This document shows, piece by piece, positions 23,390-35,375 of a stretch of DNA of 64,000 nucleotides. The DNA is taken from NCBI GenBank assembly GCA_027924645.1, contig BSBN01000888.1, positions 13,833,001 through 13,897,000 on the forward strand, in the 5' to 3' direction. The first letter of the stretch is position 1, and every line of letters starts with the position of its first letter. Below the pieces are notes generated by a model. That model saw only the letters and a program-made list of their open reading frames with translations, did no database searches and was not told the origin of the DNA. Origin of the DNA: Cunninghamia lanceolata. Its lineage: Eukaryota; Streptophyta; Pinopsida; Cupressales; Cupressaceae. Made by a program: the position numbers and the translations under genes.

Positions 23390-24500
23390 TATGATTTTTT
23401 AAAGAAAAATATCGCTTCAAGAGCTGTCCATGCACTAGTAGCTCTAGGATTTCACCATTCATGCTTTGTAAGACATATGAGTCTTTCACATGTAACTCGA
23501 TAATGACATATGGGCCTAACAAGAAAGAATCAAATTTTCCATGCTTGCCTTTATCCTAAGATCTATCATTCCAAAGTAAAACCAAGTCATCAACCCTAAA
23601 CTTCCTTTCAGTAGTTCTCTTATCAAACAAATATTTGATCTATTACTATCTTCTTAAGTTGATCTTTTGTGTTGATCTTCTAGCTTCAACTAGCTCTGTT
23701 AGCTGGTTTATCCTATTTTCCATATGTTTTTCTATTTCATCATCATTTTCCTAGATAAAATTGTGTATTGGTAGTAGGTTTTTCACTGGAAGTCTCACAT
23801 CATATCCAAAACTAACTCAAATGGGGACTACTAGTAACCTTTTTTATTATGACCCTATCTGCCCATAATGCTAGCCTAATCTTTGAATCCCAAACCTTCT
23901 TATTCATAAATCCAGCATCCTTTTACTAATATTTAAAAGGCTTTTATTGCTAGATTCTGCTTGACCATTCCCTTTTGGATGGTAGGGTGATGAATATGAC
24001 ACATTAATGCCATATGTATTACAAAAGTCCTCAAACTCTTTAGATATAAAGCACATTGCATTATCCAAAATCACCCTAACTGGCACTTTGAATCAGGTGA
24101 CAATATTATTTAGCATAAAGTCTATGACCACCTTACTTGTTACTTTCCTTGTGGGGATAGCTTCAATCCATTTGGAAACGTAATTAGTAACCACTAAAAT
24201 CCATTTGTACCCCCCACTAGATTTTTCTATGATTTCATCAATAAAGTCAATACCCCACTGATCAAAAGGGGCTTCAGTTTGCATGGGTCTAAGAGGTAAT
24301 GCTCCTGAATATTTAAGTTTTCCTAAAAATTTCTGACATTCTAGACATGTCCTTACCATTATTTGTGTATCAGCAAACTAAGTAGGCCAATAATAGCCTT
24401 CTCTGAGGACCTTGTGAGTAGTGGTCTTTGTAGTGAAATGCCCACCACATACTCCACCATGTAGTTCATTTAGGACTTTGTATGCTTGATTCTCATCCAA
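23390..24500 (-). pseudogene. G1 integrase (Ty3/gypsy)
   Basis: Read downwards: an HHCC zinc finger (LHGGVCGGHF ... CLECQ, about 24,480-24,310), the DDE core with QWGIDFIDEI for the first Asp, VILDNAMCFISKEF for the second, and YHPKGNGQAESSNKSL carrying the Glu (23,904-24,290). The C-terminal part (23,390-23,650) has a GPYVIIELH-like GPY/F module. Stops interrupt the core (before FKVPVRV) and the tail. The layout matches G2 integrase at 57,255-58,400. Confidence 0.85.
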
Positions 24501-24759
24501 ACATAATAGGAGGACTCCATCTCTATTTCTCCATTGCAAATCACCCTGCATAAATACATACCTAATTCCCTGTAACTTTAAAGTCCTCTTCTGATTTTTA
24601 GTCATCTTTACAAGCCAATTCATGGATTTTAGGTTGTGTATGATGTAGGTATACCATGGATTCATTTCTAAGCTATGATTCATATCTTCCTCCTCATGGA
24701 TAACATTTATTTGAGAGGCAGCTATTAATTTTGCAAGACCTTGCCCTTTGACGAGTTTG

Positions 24760-25100
24760 ATGATTTGAATATCAATGTTAAACTCATGAGCCTCGTTTAT
24801 CCATCGACGCCTTCTTCCAGTGACCTCTTGTTGTACCAAGATATCTTTAACTACTGCATGGGGCACATAAGGTACTGTACTGGCTCCTACCTCTGAAATA
24901 TTTTTCAACTTCCGCTAAGGCATAAGCCTGCTTTTCCATGATATCATACTTTAGCTTGGTAGCCTGCAAGGATTTGCTAAAAAAGGCAATTGGTTACTCA
25001 TATCACTAATTATTCTTCTGTAAATGCACTACAGGTATAGTATGGAAAGATGCAAATGAAAAAAATGTAAAGGCTTAGAGAAGTCAGGTGATTTCAACAC
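24760..25100 (-). pseudogene. G1 Ty3-type RNase H after RT, catalytic residues lost
   Basis: The domain sits between RT and integrase, where Ty3 RNase H belongs. Recognisable words: FASFHTIPVVHLQ (in place of YTDAS.xAIGAVLxQ), IAFFSKSLQATKLKYDIMEKQAYAL (second Glu retained) and VPHAVVKDIL (in place of TDHxxL). The first and third catalytic Asp are replaced. G2 has lost the same two residues, so this is more than random decay. GRRRRWINEAHEFNIDI follows, the usual helix before integrase. Confidence 0.75.
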
Positions 25101-26330
25101 AGGGACTTCCTTTACAACGTCTTTAATGCTCTTAAAAGCTTTGACTAGATCTTCATCCCACGTGATTATTCCTCCATTCTTCAGCATCCTAGAGATTGGT
25201 CTGGTGGTTTCTGCAAGATTTGTAACAAATCTCCTCAAAAAGTTTACTTGTCCAAAGAATGACTGAATCCCTTTTACATTCTTGGGTATGGGGATTTTAT
25301 CAATAGCCACAACCCTTTCAGGGTCGATCTTGATCCCTTAGACACAATAAGGCTTAGTAGTTTCCCTTCTATCACCCTAAATACACCCTACTTGGGATTT
25401 AAGGATATGCCAAATTTCATACTTTTCTCAAAAATATTATCTAAATGAGAACAATGGTCCTATGCATTCTTTGAATAGGTAGTTATATCATTCTAATAAA
25501 TTACCATTATAACATTGATGAGATCAGAGAAGGCTACATCCATAGCCCTTTAGAATGTGGCTCCTACATTTGTTAACACAAAAGGCATTCTAATATACAT
25601 AGAAGTACCCCATGGAGTAGTAAATACAATCTTATATTGTTCAGACTACTTGACCATTACCTAGTTGTATCCAAAACAACTACCCATCATTGATAAGAGT
25701 TCACAACCTGTTACCCTTTGTAACATGGCCTCCATATTTGGAAAAGGATAATTATCCTTTAGTGATCCCATATTTAGGTTTTTGAAGTCAACACAAAGTC
25801 TGATATCTCCATTCTTTTTTCTAATAGGGACTAAATTAGACACATAAGTTGAATGCCAAATGGGATTGATAATTCCATCCTCACTCAACTTAGCCAACTC
25901 TTGCTGCATTTTTGGTCTTAGGGTGGGGTTTATGGATCTCTGCTTCTACCTAAAAGGTTTTGCATCTAGCTTTAATGGGATCTCATGCTGGAATATGTCC
26001 TCCCTATATGCTTTAAGGTCATCATAAAACCATGCAAAAACTTTCTTGTACTTTCTAAGCAAAGTAATCAGCATTGTCTTAATCTTAGGATTCAAGGACT
26101 TACCTATGTAGACAAACTTGGGTTTGGCTTCAGTTCCAAGATTTACCTCCTTGAGATCATTTTGATCCACTGGTGCTGATTTGGCAAATTATCTATCATT
26201 GCTATCAAATACTCTTTGTAGAGCAACCAACCCTCTCAAGATTTTGTTTGTTTTGAGTTGGATGATCTCATTGCCAAATATAGTTTCTTTCCCATGCACT
26301 ATTTCCACAAATTCTTGGATTTCAATTTCC
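25100..26330 (-). pseudogene. G1 reverse transcriptase and preceding linker
   Basis: RT words: LSEDGIINPIWHSTYVSNLVPIRKK, DIRLCVDFKNLN, SLKDNYPFPNMEAML, WGTSMYIRMPFVLTNVGATF, and the thumb/connection words FFGQVNFLRRFVTNLAETTRP and WDEDLVKAFKSIK. The active site YxDD is mutated to Y-stop-ND near 25,495. The linker (25,946-26,330) has KYKKVFAWFYDDLKAY and IFQHEIPL, typical just before Ty3 RT. In-frame stops and at least one frameshift (about 25,320) show decay. Confidence 0.85.
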
Positions 26331-26870
26331 TATGCATGGTAATCAACACAATTCATGAATTTGTAGAAGTCTTGATCATCCTTAAAGACCTGCCAGTGGA
26401 AGATATTATCTAGGATAGAAGGCCTAGTCAATAATTCAACTTTTGAGATTCCTGCTAGGGTCAAATCCTCTGATTTGATTGCAATGTTAGCTAGGAAGTT
26501 AGCCATCACATTCTTACTCCTTTCTACCCAATCAATAGAGAAAACATGAAACTCCTCTATTGTATCCCATACAACATTTATGTATTGCCTGAGCCTTTTG
26601 TTCTTGGAAGTATACTTAGCCCTAATATGTGAGACAACTAATTCAAAATCCCCTAGAACTCTGAGCTTCTTGATTCCATGTTTAACAGCCAGCTTCAATC
26701 CTATAAGCAAAGCTTCATATTCAACAACATTGTTTGTACATTCAAAACCCAACTAAAAGAATGATCTGAATGTCTTTTAAGAAGGGGCAATGAGCACAAC
26801 TCCATCTCCAGAACCTTATCTAGAATAGTCTCCATCAAATTGCATAGACCATAAGTTGTCATCATCAGGG
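26331..26870 (-). pseudogene. G1 archaeal-type RNase H located before RT
   Basis: The minus strand reads MQFDGDYSR (first Asp), ECTNNVVEYEALLIGLKLA (Glu), KKLRVLGDFELVVSHIR (second Asp) and ends VERSKNVMANFLANIA, where the last Asp region would be. This is the aRNH pattern (TNNxAEYEAL, GDSxLVV, NxxADxLA). It lies upstream of RT, between protease and RT. An independent copy of this order is in G2 (60,325-60,700). Stops around 26,755-26,830 mark decay. Confidence 0.85.
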
Positions 26871-27011
26871 GATGTTTAGAGACTATCATATGTATGCTCA
26901 TCCTAGTTGGTTTTGATTGTCTTCACTTTAAATTTATCCATGGAAACATCCAAGAAGTATATCTAGTCATCATCTTCATTAATGTCATCTATTATTTGAG
27001 GAGATTTCTTC
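26871..27011 (-). pseudogene. G1 protease-to-RNase H linker, left of the G3 insertion
   Basis: A short linker (SPQIIDDINEDDD, FKVKTIKT) joins the aRNH to protease. It is cut at 27,016 by the G3 element. The linker resumes on the other side of G3 at 34,639, where G1 protease begins. Confidence 0.6.
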
Positions 27012-27016
27012 TCCCT
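27012..27016. repeat. Target-site duplication of G3, left copy (TCCCT)
   Basis: TCCCT directly precedes the TG of the G3 3' LTR and is repeated exactly at 34,639-34,643 after the 5' LTR. Five base pairs is the usual Ty3 target duplication. Confidence 0.9.
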
Positions 27017-28230
27017 TGATGCAGAGTGCACAGTGGAAATGGGAAAAGAATAGCAAACTTGATCGGCGAGATGTGGCCTATGTCTTGGCGATACTTACTC
27101 ATTGGCCAAACATATCTCCATCGGCCACCTAACAACTTCTCCTACCGATCCCTCAACTCTTCCTGATAGTCAACTCCTCCTATCTTCAGAGAGACTTTCT
27201 CTATTGGTAGATTCTTCCAAGCTTCTACCAATATACCGATGTAGGTTATATTCCACTTGACTTAACCGTAATGGTTAGTCTTACCTTTGTCGGCCAAATA
27301 ATAGCTATTGGCCACTTTATGATTCAACATGCCGATATGCTGATTCTTGATACAAAGCAACTCATATACATTTCTCGACTCATTATCACCGGTGGACTAC
27401 AGTACCTTTGCACCAATTCACCGTCACATATCGGTCACCAGTTGTATGCTTCGCCACATACAATCATAAGATACATTTTTGACATGCATTTGGTGGGACC
27501 CTCGAACTTCGTTCACCAATTGTATGTATCACCACATACAAACTCAATATGCATTGCCAATATGCATCAGGTGGGGACCACCTATCTTCGGTGTGACATT
27601 ACACTTTGATGAACCCTTTGTATGTCTTCCTGTTATACTGATACAACCAAACCACATATGCAAGACTTGACCTGCTATTCTGGTGATCAAAGTAACTTTA
27701 CCCTGTTACAGCCAGTCACCTTGTGTATCCACTGAAATGTACATTCCAACATACATTCTGTTTCACCACTATAGCCAGTCACTCCTTTGTATCTAAAGCA
27801 ATGTATCTTTTCAATGTAAATTCACAATATACAACCCCGATGTGCAATTGTAGGATACACACAAAATGATACTCGCATACATTTGTGATATACACATGAA
27901 TTGCATATTCAGTGAGACACTAGGAAACTAATGCCGATGGTACTTTAGTTACTCTACAATTGCATAGACATAAAGTTCAACAGAACAAAAGAGTTCATAA
28001 CTTTCGAAAATTGATTTGAAAATTAGTTAGTCGTTGGCTTTCTCCTATCACAAGCAAAACCACATGTTTCCCTTGTGTAATTACATCAATTAGACCAAAA
28101 CATGGTCTACATAGGTCTAGTTACCAAATTGACCCAAAAACCCTTATTACAACATGAAATGGCTTAAAGCCTTATTGAAAAATAGACAACAACATGACTC
28201 CTGCTTCATAGAGAAGGTGCTCCTACACCA
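27017..28230 (-). repeat. 3' LTR of G3 (1,214 bp, internally deleted)
   Basis: Starts TGATGCAGAGTGCAC and ends ...CTCCTACACCA on plus. It matches 32,886-34,638 almost throughout but lacks about 520 bp that the 5' LTR has (33,890-34,418). Just outside its right end the minus strand reads CTGCAAGGGGAGTA (plus 28,231-28,244), the polypurine tract. Confidence 0.88.
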
Positions 28231-28251
28231 TACTCCCCTTGCAGGAAAAAC

Positions 28252-28503
28252 TCAAGTCCCTTGAGTTGCTAACTGCTGAAGTGTCTTCCCATGCTTCAGA
28301 ATATCTACTTCACTCATCCAGGTAGCTTTTGAATTAGGAAGATCTTGCCACTTGACCAAGTACTCCTTGTACACACCCTTCCTTGTCTTCTTGACAACAT
28401 TGGAATCTAATATGCATTCCAACTGTAAAGGCTTACTTGGAGGTAAATCTCTGATCCAATCTACATCTTCAATCACAGCCTCTGATCCATCTTCAGCATT
28501 CAA
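28252..28503 (-). pseudogene. G3 chromodomain (pol C-terminus)
   Basis: The frame contains LECILDSNVVKKTRKGVYKE followed by YLVKWQDLPNSKATWMSEVDI, the three-strand plus helix pattern of chromovirus chromodomains. Tyr and Trp residues of YLVKW and ATW mark the aromatic positions. It follows integrase and precedes the 3' LTR polypurine tract, the normal chromovirus position. It ends LATQGT at a stop next to the LTR. Confidence 0.9.
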
Positions 28504-29590
28504 TGGAGGTCTGAAACATTGAATATGGGAGAAATACCAAGACTAGATGGAAATTCTATCTCATAAGCATTTGGACCAAACTTATCCACTACCTTGCATG
28601 GTCCTATTTTCTTCATCATAAGTTTGGTTGGCTATCCTTTAGGCAATCTTTCCTTAGATAGGCCATCACCAAATCTCCCACCTTGAATTGTACATTTCTC
28701 CTTTTGAGATTTGCTCTATCCTTGTATTTGGAGACTGTTTTCTCCAACTGAACTTTGACTTGATCATGCACTGCCTTCATGGTGGTAGCAAAATCTTCTC
28801 CTAGAGCACTCCTCTTATCCCAACCTTGTAGGTCTTTGAGTTTAAGTGGTCCTCTTGGATGGAAACCATAAATAATTTCAAATGGACTCTTTCCAGTACT
28901 TCTATTCCTTGAATAATTGTAAGCATACTCAGCTTGACTGATCACCAAGTCCCATGCCAACCCATGCTATTTGGTAAGGCATTTGAGTAGGTTTCCCAAG
29001 GACCTATTAACAACCTCAGTATAACCATTGATTTGGGGTGGTAGGCTGATGAGAAAGACAATTGTGTGCCTAATTTTCTCCATAAGGTCTTCCAAAAATG
29101 ACCAACAAACTTGGAGTCTCTATCAGTGACAATTGAAAGGGGCAAACCATGGATTCTGACCACTTCTCTAAAAAAGAGACCAGCAATGTGAGATGCATCA
29201 TTCGTGCATTTGCATGGCACAAAATGAGCCATCTTACTGAATCTGTCCACAATGACAAAGACATTGTCCACACCCCTTGCTGTCTTAGGAAGACCAAGTA
29301 CAAAATCCATACTAATGCTTTCCCAAGGCCCATTGGGAATAGGAAGTGGTTGGCACAAACCAGCATTAGAAGACATACCTTTGGCCTTTTGACATATGGT
29401 ACAACTTGCAACATATCTCCTCACATCTGATTGTACTTTTGGCCAATAGTAAAATCTAGTGACTTGTTCTAAAGTCTTGTCCAACAACAAAATGTCCTCC
29501 TAAGGTTCCATTGTGCTTCTTCTTGATGATGTTGTCCCTCATTGTACCTTTAGGAACACAAAGCAAATTGCCTTTGAATAGGAGACCTTC
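28504..29590 (-). pseudogene. G3 integrase
   Basis: Zinc-finger end RRYVASCTICQKAKG, core words SISMDFVLGLPKT (first Asp), LSIVTDRDSKFVGHFWK (second Asp) and SSAYHPKSM, where the following Glu region is disrupted (expected QTE). The C-terminal frame 28,616-28,960 carries MAWDLVISQAEYAYNYS, SPFEIIYG and FKVGDLVMAYLRK, then a GPCKVVDKFGPNAYEI-like GPY/F module at about 28,560-28,610. Frame changes at about 29,500, 28,960 and 28,550 make it inactive. Confidence 0.88.
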
Positions 29591-30169
29591 CTACAACACA
29601 AAATATGAATATTCACCATGAAAAGTGTTAGCCAAATTAGCACAAACTTCATAAGCAGCCTTGAAATCTACATCCTCCTTGTATAACTCCTTCAAACAAT
29701 CTATCCCCATACTTTCCATTTGCACTTCTTGTATGACCAGCATCCTTCTACTTAAAGCATCAGCTACTTTGTTGGCAACACCCTTTTTATGCTTAATAGT
29801 GAAGGTATAGGCTTGCAATTGTTCCATCCACTTGACATGCCTATGATTCAACTTTTCCTGACTATTCATAAAACTAAGAGCATGGTTATCAGTAAAAATA
29901 ATGAATTTATTGGGCAGAAAATAGTGTCTCCACTTTTTGAGAGCTTGCACCATTACATACAACTCTAGGTCATAGGTAGAATACCTTTGTTTAGCCTCAT
30001 TCAAATTCTCTGAAAAAAATGCTACTAGATGTCCATCCTGACTGAGAATAGCACCGATTGCTTGTTGACTTGCATCACATTCCACAACAAAAACTTTGTC
30101 AAAATCTGGAAGCACCGATGTAGGTAATTCAGCCACTTTCTTTTTCAATAATTCAAAACTATCATCTGC
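29591..30169 (-). pseudogene. G3 RNase H
   Basis: Ty3 RNase H with all three acidic positions visible: FVVECDASQQAIGAILSQ (Asp), YSTYDLELYVMVQALKKW (Glu) and FIIFTDNHALSFM (Asp). It ends KKGVANKVADALSRR, the usual C-terminus before the integrase. Unlike G1 and G2, this element has only one RNase H and its residues are intact, a useful contrast within the same window. Confidence 0.9.
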
Positions 30170-30960
30170 TTACTTTGTCCATTGAAATTTACACTTCATT
30201 CCACCCTTGATGGTATTGAGAATAGGAGCACTTATGTGACTGAATCCTCTAATGAACTTCCTATAAAATGTTGCCAAGCCATGGAAACTTCTAACATCTC
30301 CCACTGTCTTAGGAGTAGGCCAATTGAGAATAGCCTCAACCTTTGCTGGATCCATCTTCAAACAACCATTGGAAATCACAAAACCTAAGTACACAAGTTT
30401 AGTTTTGATGAACTCACACTTATCCAAGTTGATCATCAACTTGTTCTCATGTAACTTCTTCATCACATGTCCAAGATGCTTCAGATGTTCTTCCTTTGTC
30501 CTGCTAAAAACAAGTATATCATCAAGATAAACAATTACAAATTTGCCAATAAATTCAACAAGTACCTCATTCATCAAACACATGAATGTGCTTGGTGCAT
30601 TGCTAAGGCTGAATGGCATGACAAGCCACTCATAGAGACCTTCATTTGTCTTGAAGGCAGTCTTCCATTCATCTCCCTACCTAATTCTGATCTGATGATA
30701 ACCAGATTTCAAATCAATCTTGGAATAATAACATGACCCACCAAGATAGTCCAAGAGATCCTCAATCCTTGGCATAGGGAATCTATACCTTATTGTGATC
30801 TTATTAATAGCCCTTGAATCTGTACATAGTCTCCACTTTCCATCTTTCTTTGGAGAAAGTACACTAGGGACTACACATGGACTAATACTCTTTCTAATCA
30901 ATCCTTTCTCCAAGAGTTCTTGAATTGTCTACTTACCTCTTCATTCTATTATGGTGTCAA
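30170..30960 (-). pseudogene. G3 reverse transcriptase
   Basis: Words in order: [81 protein letters not shown] (YLDD active site at about 30,518-30,529), [21 protein letters not shown] and [12 protein letters not shown] stop near 30,670 and a frameshift near 30,950 break it. The RT type is a chromovirus one. Confidence 0.9.
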
Positions 30961-31799
30961 CTTGTAGGCAGCCTTATTGGGCAATGTGGCACCTGGAATC
31001 AAGTCAATTTGATGACTTATGTCTCTCATGGGTGGTAAGGAGTTAGGAGTATCCTCTACCACAAGATCTTGGTACTTGTCCAACAATTGTTGCACTTCCG
31101 ATGGAACCACCTTCTGCTTTTTGTCTTGCTGACCTGATGCATCTGTAAGCTTCATTATCAAGGCATACCCTTGGGTATCCCCCTCCTTCATGAGCTGTAA
31201 GAACTCTTTGCCACTAACCAAGATTACATTGGTGTCATTACTTTTCTCTCCAATCTGCTTTGGCAAAGGATCCATCCTAAACTTTCTTCCATTCTTGGTG
31301 ATGAGATATGTGTTCTTCTCACCATCATGTTATGCCTTCAAATCATACTGCCATGGACATCCAAGAAGAAGGTGAGAAGCATCCATAGAAATAATCTCAC
31401 ATAGTATCTTATCCTTATAATCACCTATCTCAAACTCAACCTAGGTTTGTTCTTCTACCATGTAATTTTGATTCTTATTCAACCAAGAAATCTTATGAGG
31501 ACTATCATGGGGCAACCTTTTCAACTTACATTTCTCTACCATTTCAGTAGACACTACATTCTTAGTAGAACCTAAATCAACAATGATTTTACAAAGCTTA
31601 CCATATGCTTTACCTTGGGTTCTGAAGAGAGTCTTCCTCTGTGGGGGCTCCTTCTTCAATCACATCTTCATCAAGGTTCTCTTGATCATCATGCTCTCTC
31701 CTCCCAGGACTGGTGCAGCACTACTAATTGGTGAATTCACACTTTGGCAATCATCATCTTTCAACAACTGATTCCTTCTCCCACCATCATGGGAACTAG
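30961..31799 (-). pseudogene. G3 protease and protease-RT linker
   Basis: Protease: CKIIVDLGSTKNVVSTEMVEK, in which the usual DSG is DLG, and further on the WLNKNQNYMV and CEIISMDASHLLLGCPW blocks (about 31,340-31,600). The linker 30,949-31,275 includes VPSEVQQLLDKYQDLVVED, SLPPMRDISHQIDLIPGA and YKLTP, the standard lead-in to Ty3 RT. The Ser-to-Leu change at the active triad and stop codons indicate an inactive enzyme. Confidence 0.8.
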
Positions 31800-32847
31800 A
31801 TGCCTTCCCAGGGCATTTGCTTGCAATATGGACTACTTAATTGCAGCCATAGCATCTTCCAGTGAAAACTCTGGGTCCTCTACATGCACCGCCACCTCTA
31901 CCTCTACCATTAGGTCTTCTCTAACCTCTGAAACCACCTCTATGTTCTACATCAGAATGAGACTCTTGTTGACTTGAATTTTCATTTCTACTTGACTGTC
32001 CTCTACCAAAACTGCCTCTTCTTCTATTATTTCTGCCACCTCTTCCTCTGGTGTTTCGATCACCCTTTCTTTTCAACTTTTCCTCAGCCCTAGAGGCTAA
32101 TTGAAAACACTCATCCACTATTTTAGGAACCACCATACTAAATTCATCTTGTATGTTATATCTCAAACCATTGAGATATATAGCCACCATCACTTTCTCC
32201 TCTTCCTTGTGATTGGCTCTCATGCTCAATTTGTGAACTTCTTCAGTATATGTAGCCACATCCATATCCTTTTGTTTGAGATGATTAAACTTTCTAATGG
32301 TCTGCAACTCATAATCAGATGGCATGAACTTGTCTTTCAGCATGACCACCATTCTACTCCATTTGGTGATAGGATTCTTTCCAACTTTCTCCCTTTCACT
32401 TTGTGTATAGTTCTACCAAACCAAGGTAGAACCTCTTAATTTGGTCTTAGCAAACTTGACCTTCTTACTGTCGCTATACTCCTTGAAGTCAAAGTAGCTA
32501 CACATGGCTTCAATCCAATCCATGAGGGCACCTCCATCTAGTTTCCCATTGAATGTAGGAACATCCATCTTTGGATCACCACTATCTCCATGAGCACCTT
32601 TGAGTGCTTTCAAGAATGCCTTTTGATCTGTAGACATACCTTCTCCTTGAGGATTCTCTTCTGCCTCTTCTTCTTCTTCTTCTGACTCAGAAGTACTTCC
32701 ATCCTCTTTATTCTTACCCTTGGATCTCTCTTCTTTCAGTCTTTCTTCGAGCATCTCCTCTACCATCTTCTGGATGGCTGCTTTGCTCATAGACTTGGGA
32801 GGCATTGTGCTAGCCTCAGTTTCTATTTCTTCCTCTTTGTCTGACAT
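31800..32847 (-). pseudogene. G3 gag
   Basis: The start at 32,847 reads MSDKEEEIETEASTMPPK, with a highly acidic, Glu-rich N-terminus. The gag core has VPTFNGKLDGGALMDWIEAM and TKLRGSTLVW, then (after a TAG where Trp or Gln is expected) WSRMVVMLKDKFMPSDYE and KQKDMDVATYTEEVHKL. An Arg/Gly-rich tail follows (RGRGGRNNRRRG) and a CCHC knuckle CYGCN-x-VVHIASKC at about 31,810-31,860, with a stop inside it. All of this matches chromovirus gag. Confidence 0.88.
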
Positions 32848-32868
32848 ACATGGCTCCAATTCAAATAT

Positions 32869-32883
32869 TGGCTTTGATACCAA
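32869..32883 (-). other. G3 primer-binding site (initiator Met tRNA type)
   Basis: The minus strand reads TTGGTATCAAAGCCAA directly after the LTR edge; the consensus initiator-Met PBS is TGGTATCAGAGC. Only one base differs in the core. It lies 22 bp upstream of the gag ATG at 32,847. Confidence 0.85.
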
Positions 32884-32885
32884 TT

Positions 32886-34638
32886 TGATGCAGAGTGCAC
32901 AATGGAAATGGGAAAAGAATAGCAAACTTGATTGGTGAGATGTGGCCTATGTCTAGGTGATACTCACTCATCGGCCAAACATATCTCCATCGGCCACCTA
33001 ACAACTTCTCCTACTGATCCCTCAACTCTTTCCGATAGTCAACTCCTCCTATCTTCAGAGAGACTTTCTCTATCAGCAGATTCTTCCAAGCTTCTACCGA
33101 TATACCGATGCAGGTTATATTTCACTTGACTTAACTGTAATGGTTAGTCTTACCTTTGTCGGCCAGACAATAGCTATCGGCCTCTTCAGGATTCAACATG
33201 CCAATATGCCAATGCTTGATACAAAGCAACTCGTATACGTTGCTCAACTGATTATTGCCGGTGGGCTATAGTACCTTTGCATTGATTCACCATCACATAC
33301 CAGTCACCAGTTGTATGCTTTGCCACATACAATCGTAAGATACATTTCTGACATGCATTTGGAGGGACCCTCAATCTTCGTTCACCAATTATATGTATCA
33401 CCACATACAAACTCAATATGCATTGCCAATATGCATCAAGTGGGGACCACCTATCTTCAGTGTGGCTTTACACTTCAGTGAACCCTTTGTATGTCTTCTC
33501 GTTATACCAATACAACTAAACCACATATGCAAGACTTGCCCTGCTATTCTGGTGATTAAAGTAACTTTACCTTGTTACAGCCAGTCACCTTGTGTATCCA
33601 CCGAAATGTACTTTCCAACATACATTCTATTTTACCACTATAGCTAGTCACTCCTTTGTATCTAAAGCAATGTATCTTTTCAATGTACATTCGCAACATA
33701 CAACCCCAATGTGCAATTGTAGGATACACACAAAATGATACTCATACATTTGCGATATACACATGAATTGCATATTCGACGAGACACTAGGAAACTAACG
33801 CCGATGGTACTTCAGTTACTCTGTGATTACACAGACATAAACCCAATACATAGAAACAAAGTTCAATAGAGCAAAAGATTTCATAACTTTCAACAGACAC
33901 TTGACCACCACCAATTTGGCCACTCCACGAACTATTCCCATATAACAATACTTCCTCAATGACTAGTCACATAGAGATGCCTAGTCAGACTCAAACCTGA
34001 ACTCCACGGATCCTAGGGTGTTGGTAGAAAACGACAGAAAATAGAAAAGATACATCGTATTCCTCCATCACACTAAGAATGAGAATGTTTTCAGTGGATA
34101 GAGGAATAACCTTCCATTTGTTCACCACACCGTAATTCTAGGTTTTCTAACCAATCTTCAAAAAGGAATTACTTCTCATAAATTACAACACTCTAAGACA
34201 CCAGATCAATTCCAAATGAAAACTACTCTACTGCATGAACACTTACAGTTAGTATGGGATGACAATCACAGAGAACTATTTAGAAATAACAAAGTTTCAA
34301 CACCCAAAAATCTAGTTCTTCCTTTATTCATTCTTCTCCTTCATCTTTGTCTCTTACATCATACTTCTCACCTATAAAAGGCTTGAGATAGCAGTTTACA
34401 TCCTTCAACCGTACAAAATTGATTTGAAAATTAGTTAGTCGTTGGCTTTCTCCTATCACAAGCAAAACCACATGTTTCCCTTGTGTAATTACATCAATTA
34501 GACCAAAACATGGTCTACATAGGTCTAGTGACCAAATTGACCCAAAAACCCTTATTACAACATGAAATGGCTTAAAGCCTTATTGAAAAATAGACAACAA
34601 CATGACTCCTGCTTCATAGAGAAGGTGCTCCTGCACCA
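32886..34638 (-). repeat. 5' LTR of G3 (1,753 bp)
   Basis: Starts TGATGCAGAGTGCACA and ends CTCCTGCACCA on plus, matching the 3' LTR at 27,017-28,230. It contains many short cacatacaa/tgtatg words. The 33,890-34,418 segment is absent from the 3' LTR. Confidence 0.9.
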
Positions 34639-34643
34639 TCCCT
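34639..34643. repeat. Target-site duplication of G3, right copy (TCCCT)
   Basis: Exact repeat of 27,012-27,016. Confidence 0.9.
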
Positions 34644-35375
34644 ATCAAGTCTCACTTCTTTACCATCTATGGGAATCATGGCATAAGATGAATCCATTTG
34701 GATGCTGCCTCCAATAGTAGAGGCCCATTTTCTATATAGTATTATTCCATACATGGGTGAAATGTCTACTATCATGATATTCATCTTATACTCATTTGGA
34801 TAAGCTGCAAGTCTAAAGATGATATCCTTGATGATTGGATGATGATAGGGACTTCCCTAGAGTCCATAGTGAAGCACTTCTAATAGTCCTTAGTAACTTG
34901 TAAGAATAATGTCTCCATAACTCCAAGCGGCATTATGTTAGTAGAAGCATCTAAGTCAATCATACAATTTTTTACAAACCTCCCCTTTATCATCAAGGTG
35001 ACAAAGAAAGGATCTACCTGAGAAGGGCATTTATGCAAAGTGGTTCCCAAATATATCTCTGTTATCTTAGCACTCTATTTTTAACATTCTTAAACATTAA
35101 TTTATTCTCTTTAGACTGCTTACCATTCTCTCTTGTCACCCTCGACATGCTTAGAACTGCCTCATTAATTGCAACCATGGCTCTATCTTTATGTTCTTGT
35201 ATTCTCATCATTTCCAATAGAGGAACTGTCACTCTGGTCTAATTGAACACATGGGTTATGTCCAATGAGACATACTTAGGCAACATACTAGTATGAGCTA
35301 CATTAGTATTCACATCAAGAATTTAAGTGGTTTTGCATTGACCATGTATTCAAGTTCACCTCACCCAAATAAAAC
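34644..35375 (-). pseudogene. G1 protease and end of gag, right of the G3 insertion
   Basis: The minus strand reads DITHVFNxTRVTVPLLEM and MRIQEHKDRAMVAINEAV, a pre-protease helix like that of G2 (LKRTLAHVSIWDML), then FVKNCMIDLDASTNIMPLGV, an aspartic protease whose DSG is changed to DLD. Further on come LLLEAASKWIHL and other linker words. It joins 27,011 across G3. Stops are frequent, so this is the oldest-looking Ty3 protease in the window. Confidence 0.75.

Larger units (their letters stand above)
27017..34638 (-). mobile_element. Ty3/gypsy chromovirus G3, complete but decayed, nested in G1
   Basis: All expected parts are present in order on the minus strand: 5' LTR (32,886-34,638), initiator-Met PBS, gag, protease, RT, RNase H, integrase, chromodomain, polypurine tract and 3' LTR (27,017-28,230), flanked by TCCCT duplications. 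The element interrupts G1 between protease and aRNH. Chromoviruses use the chromodomain to target chromatin; here all reading frames carry stops or frameshifts, so it is not autonomous now. Confidence 0.93.

Noticed and set aside
27271..27670. Plus-strand frames with a close match at 33,393-33,647
   Set aside because: They are in the two LTRs of G3; duplication explains the match.
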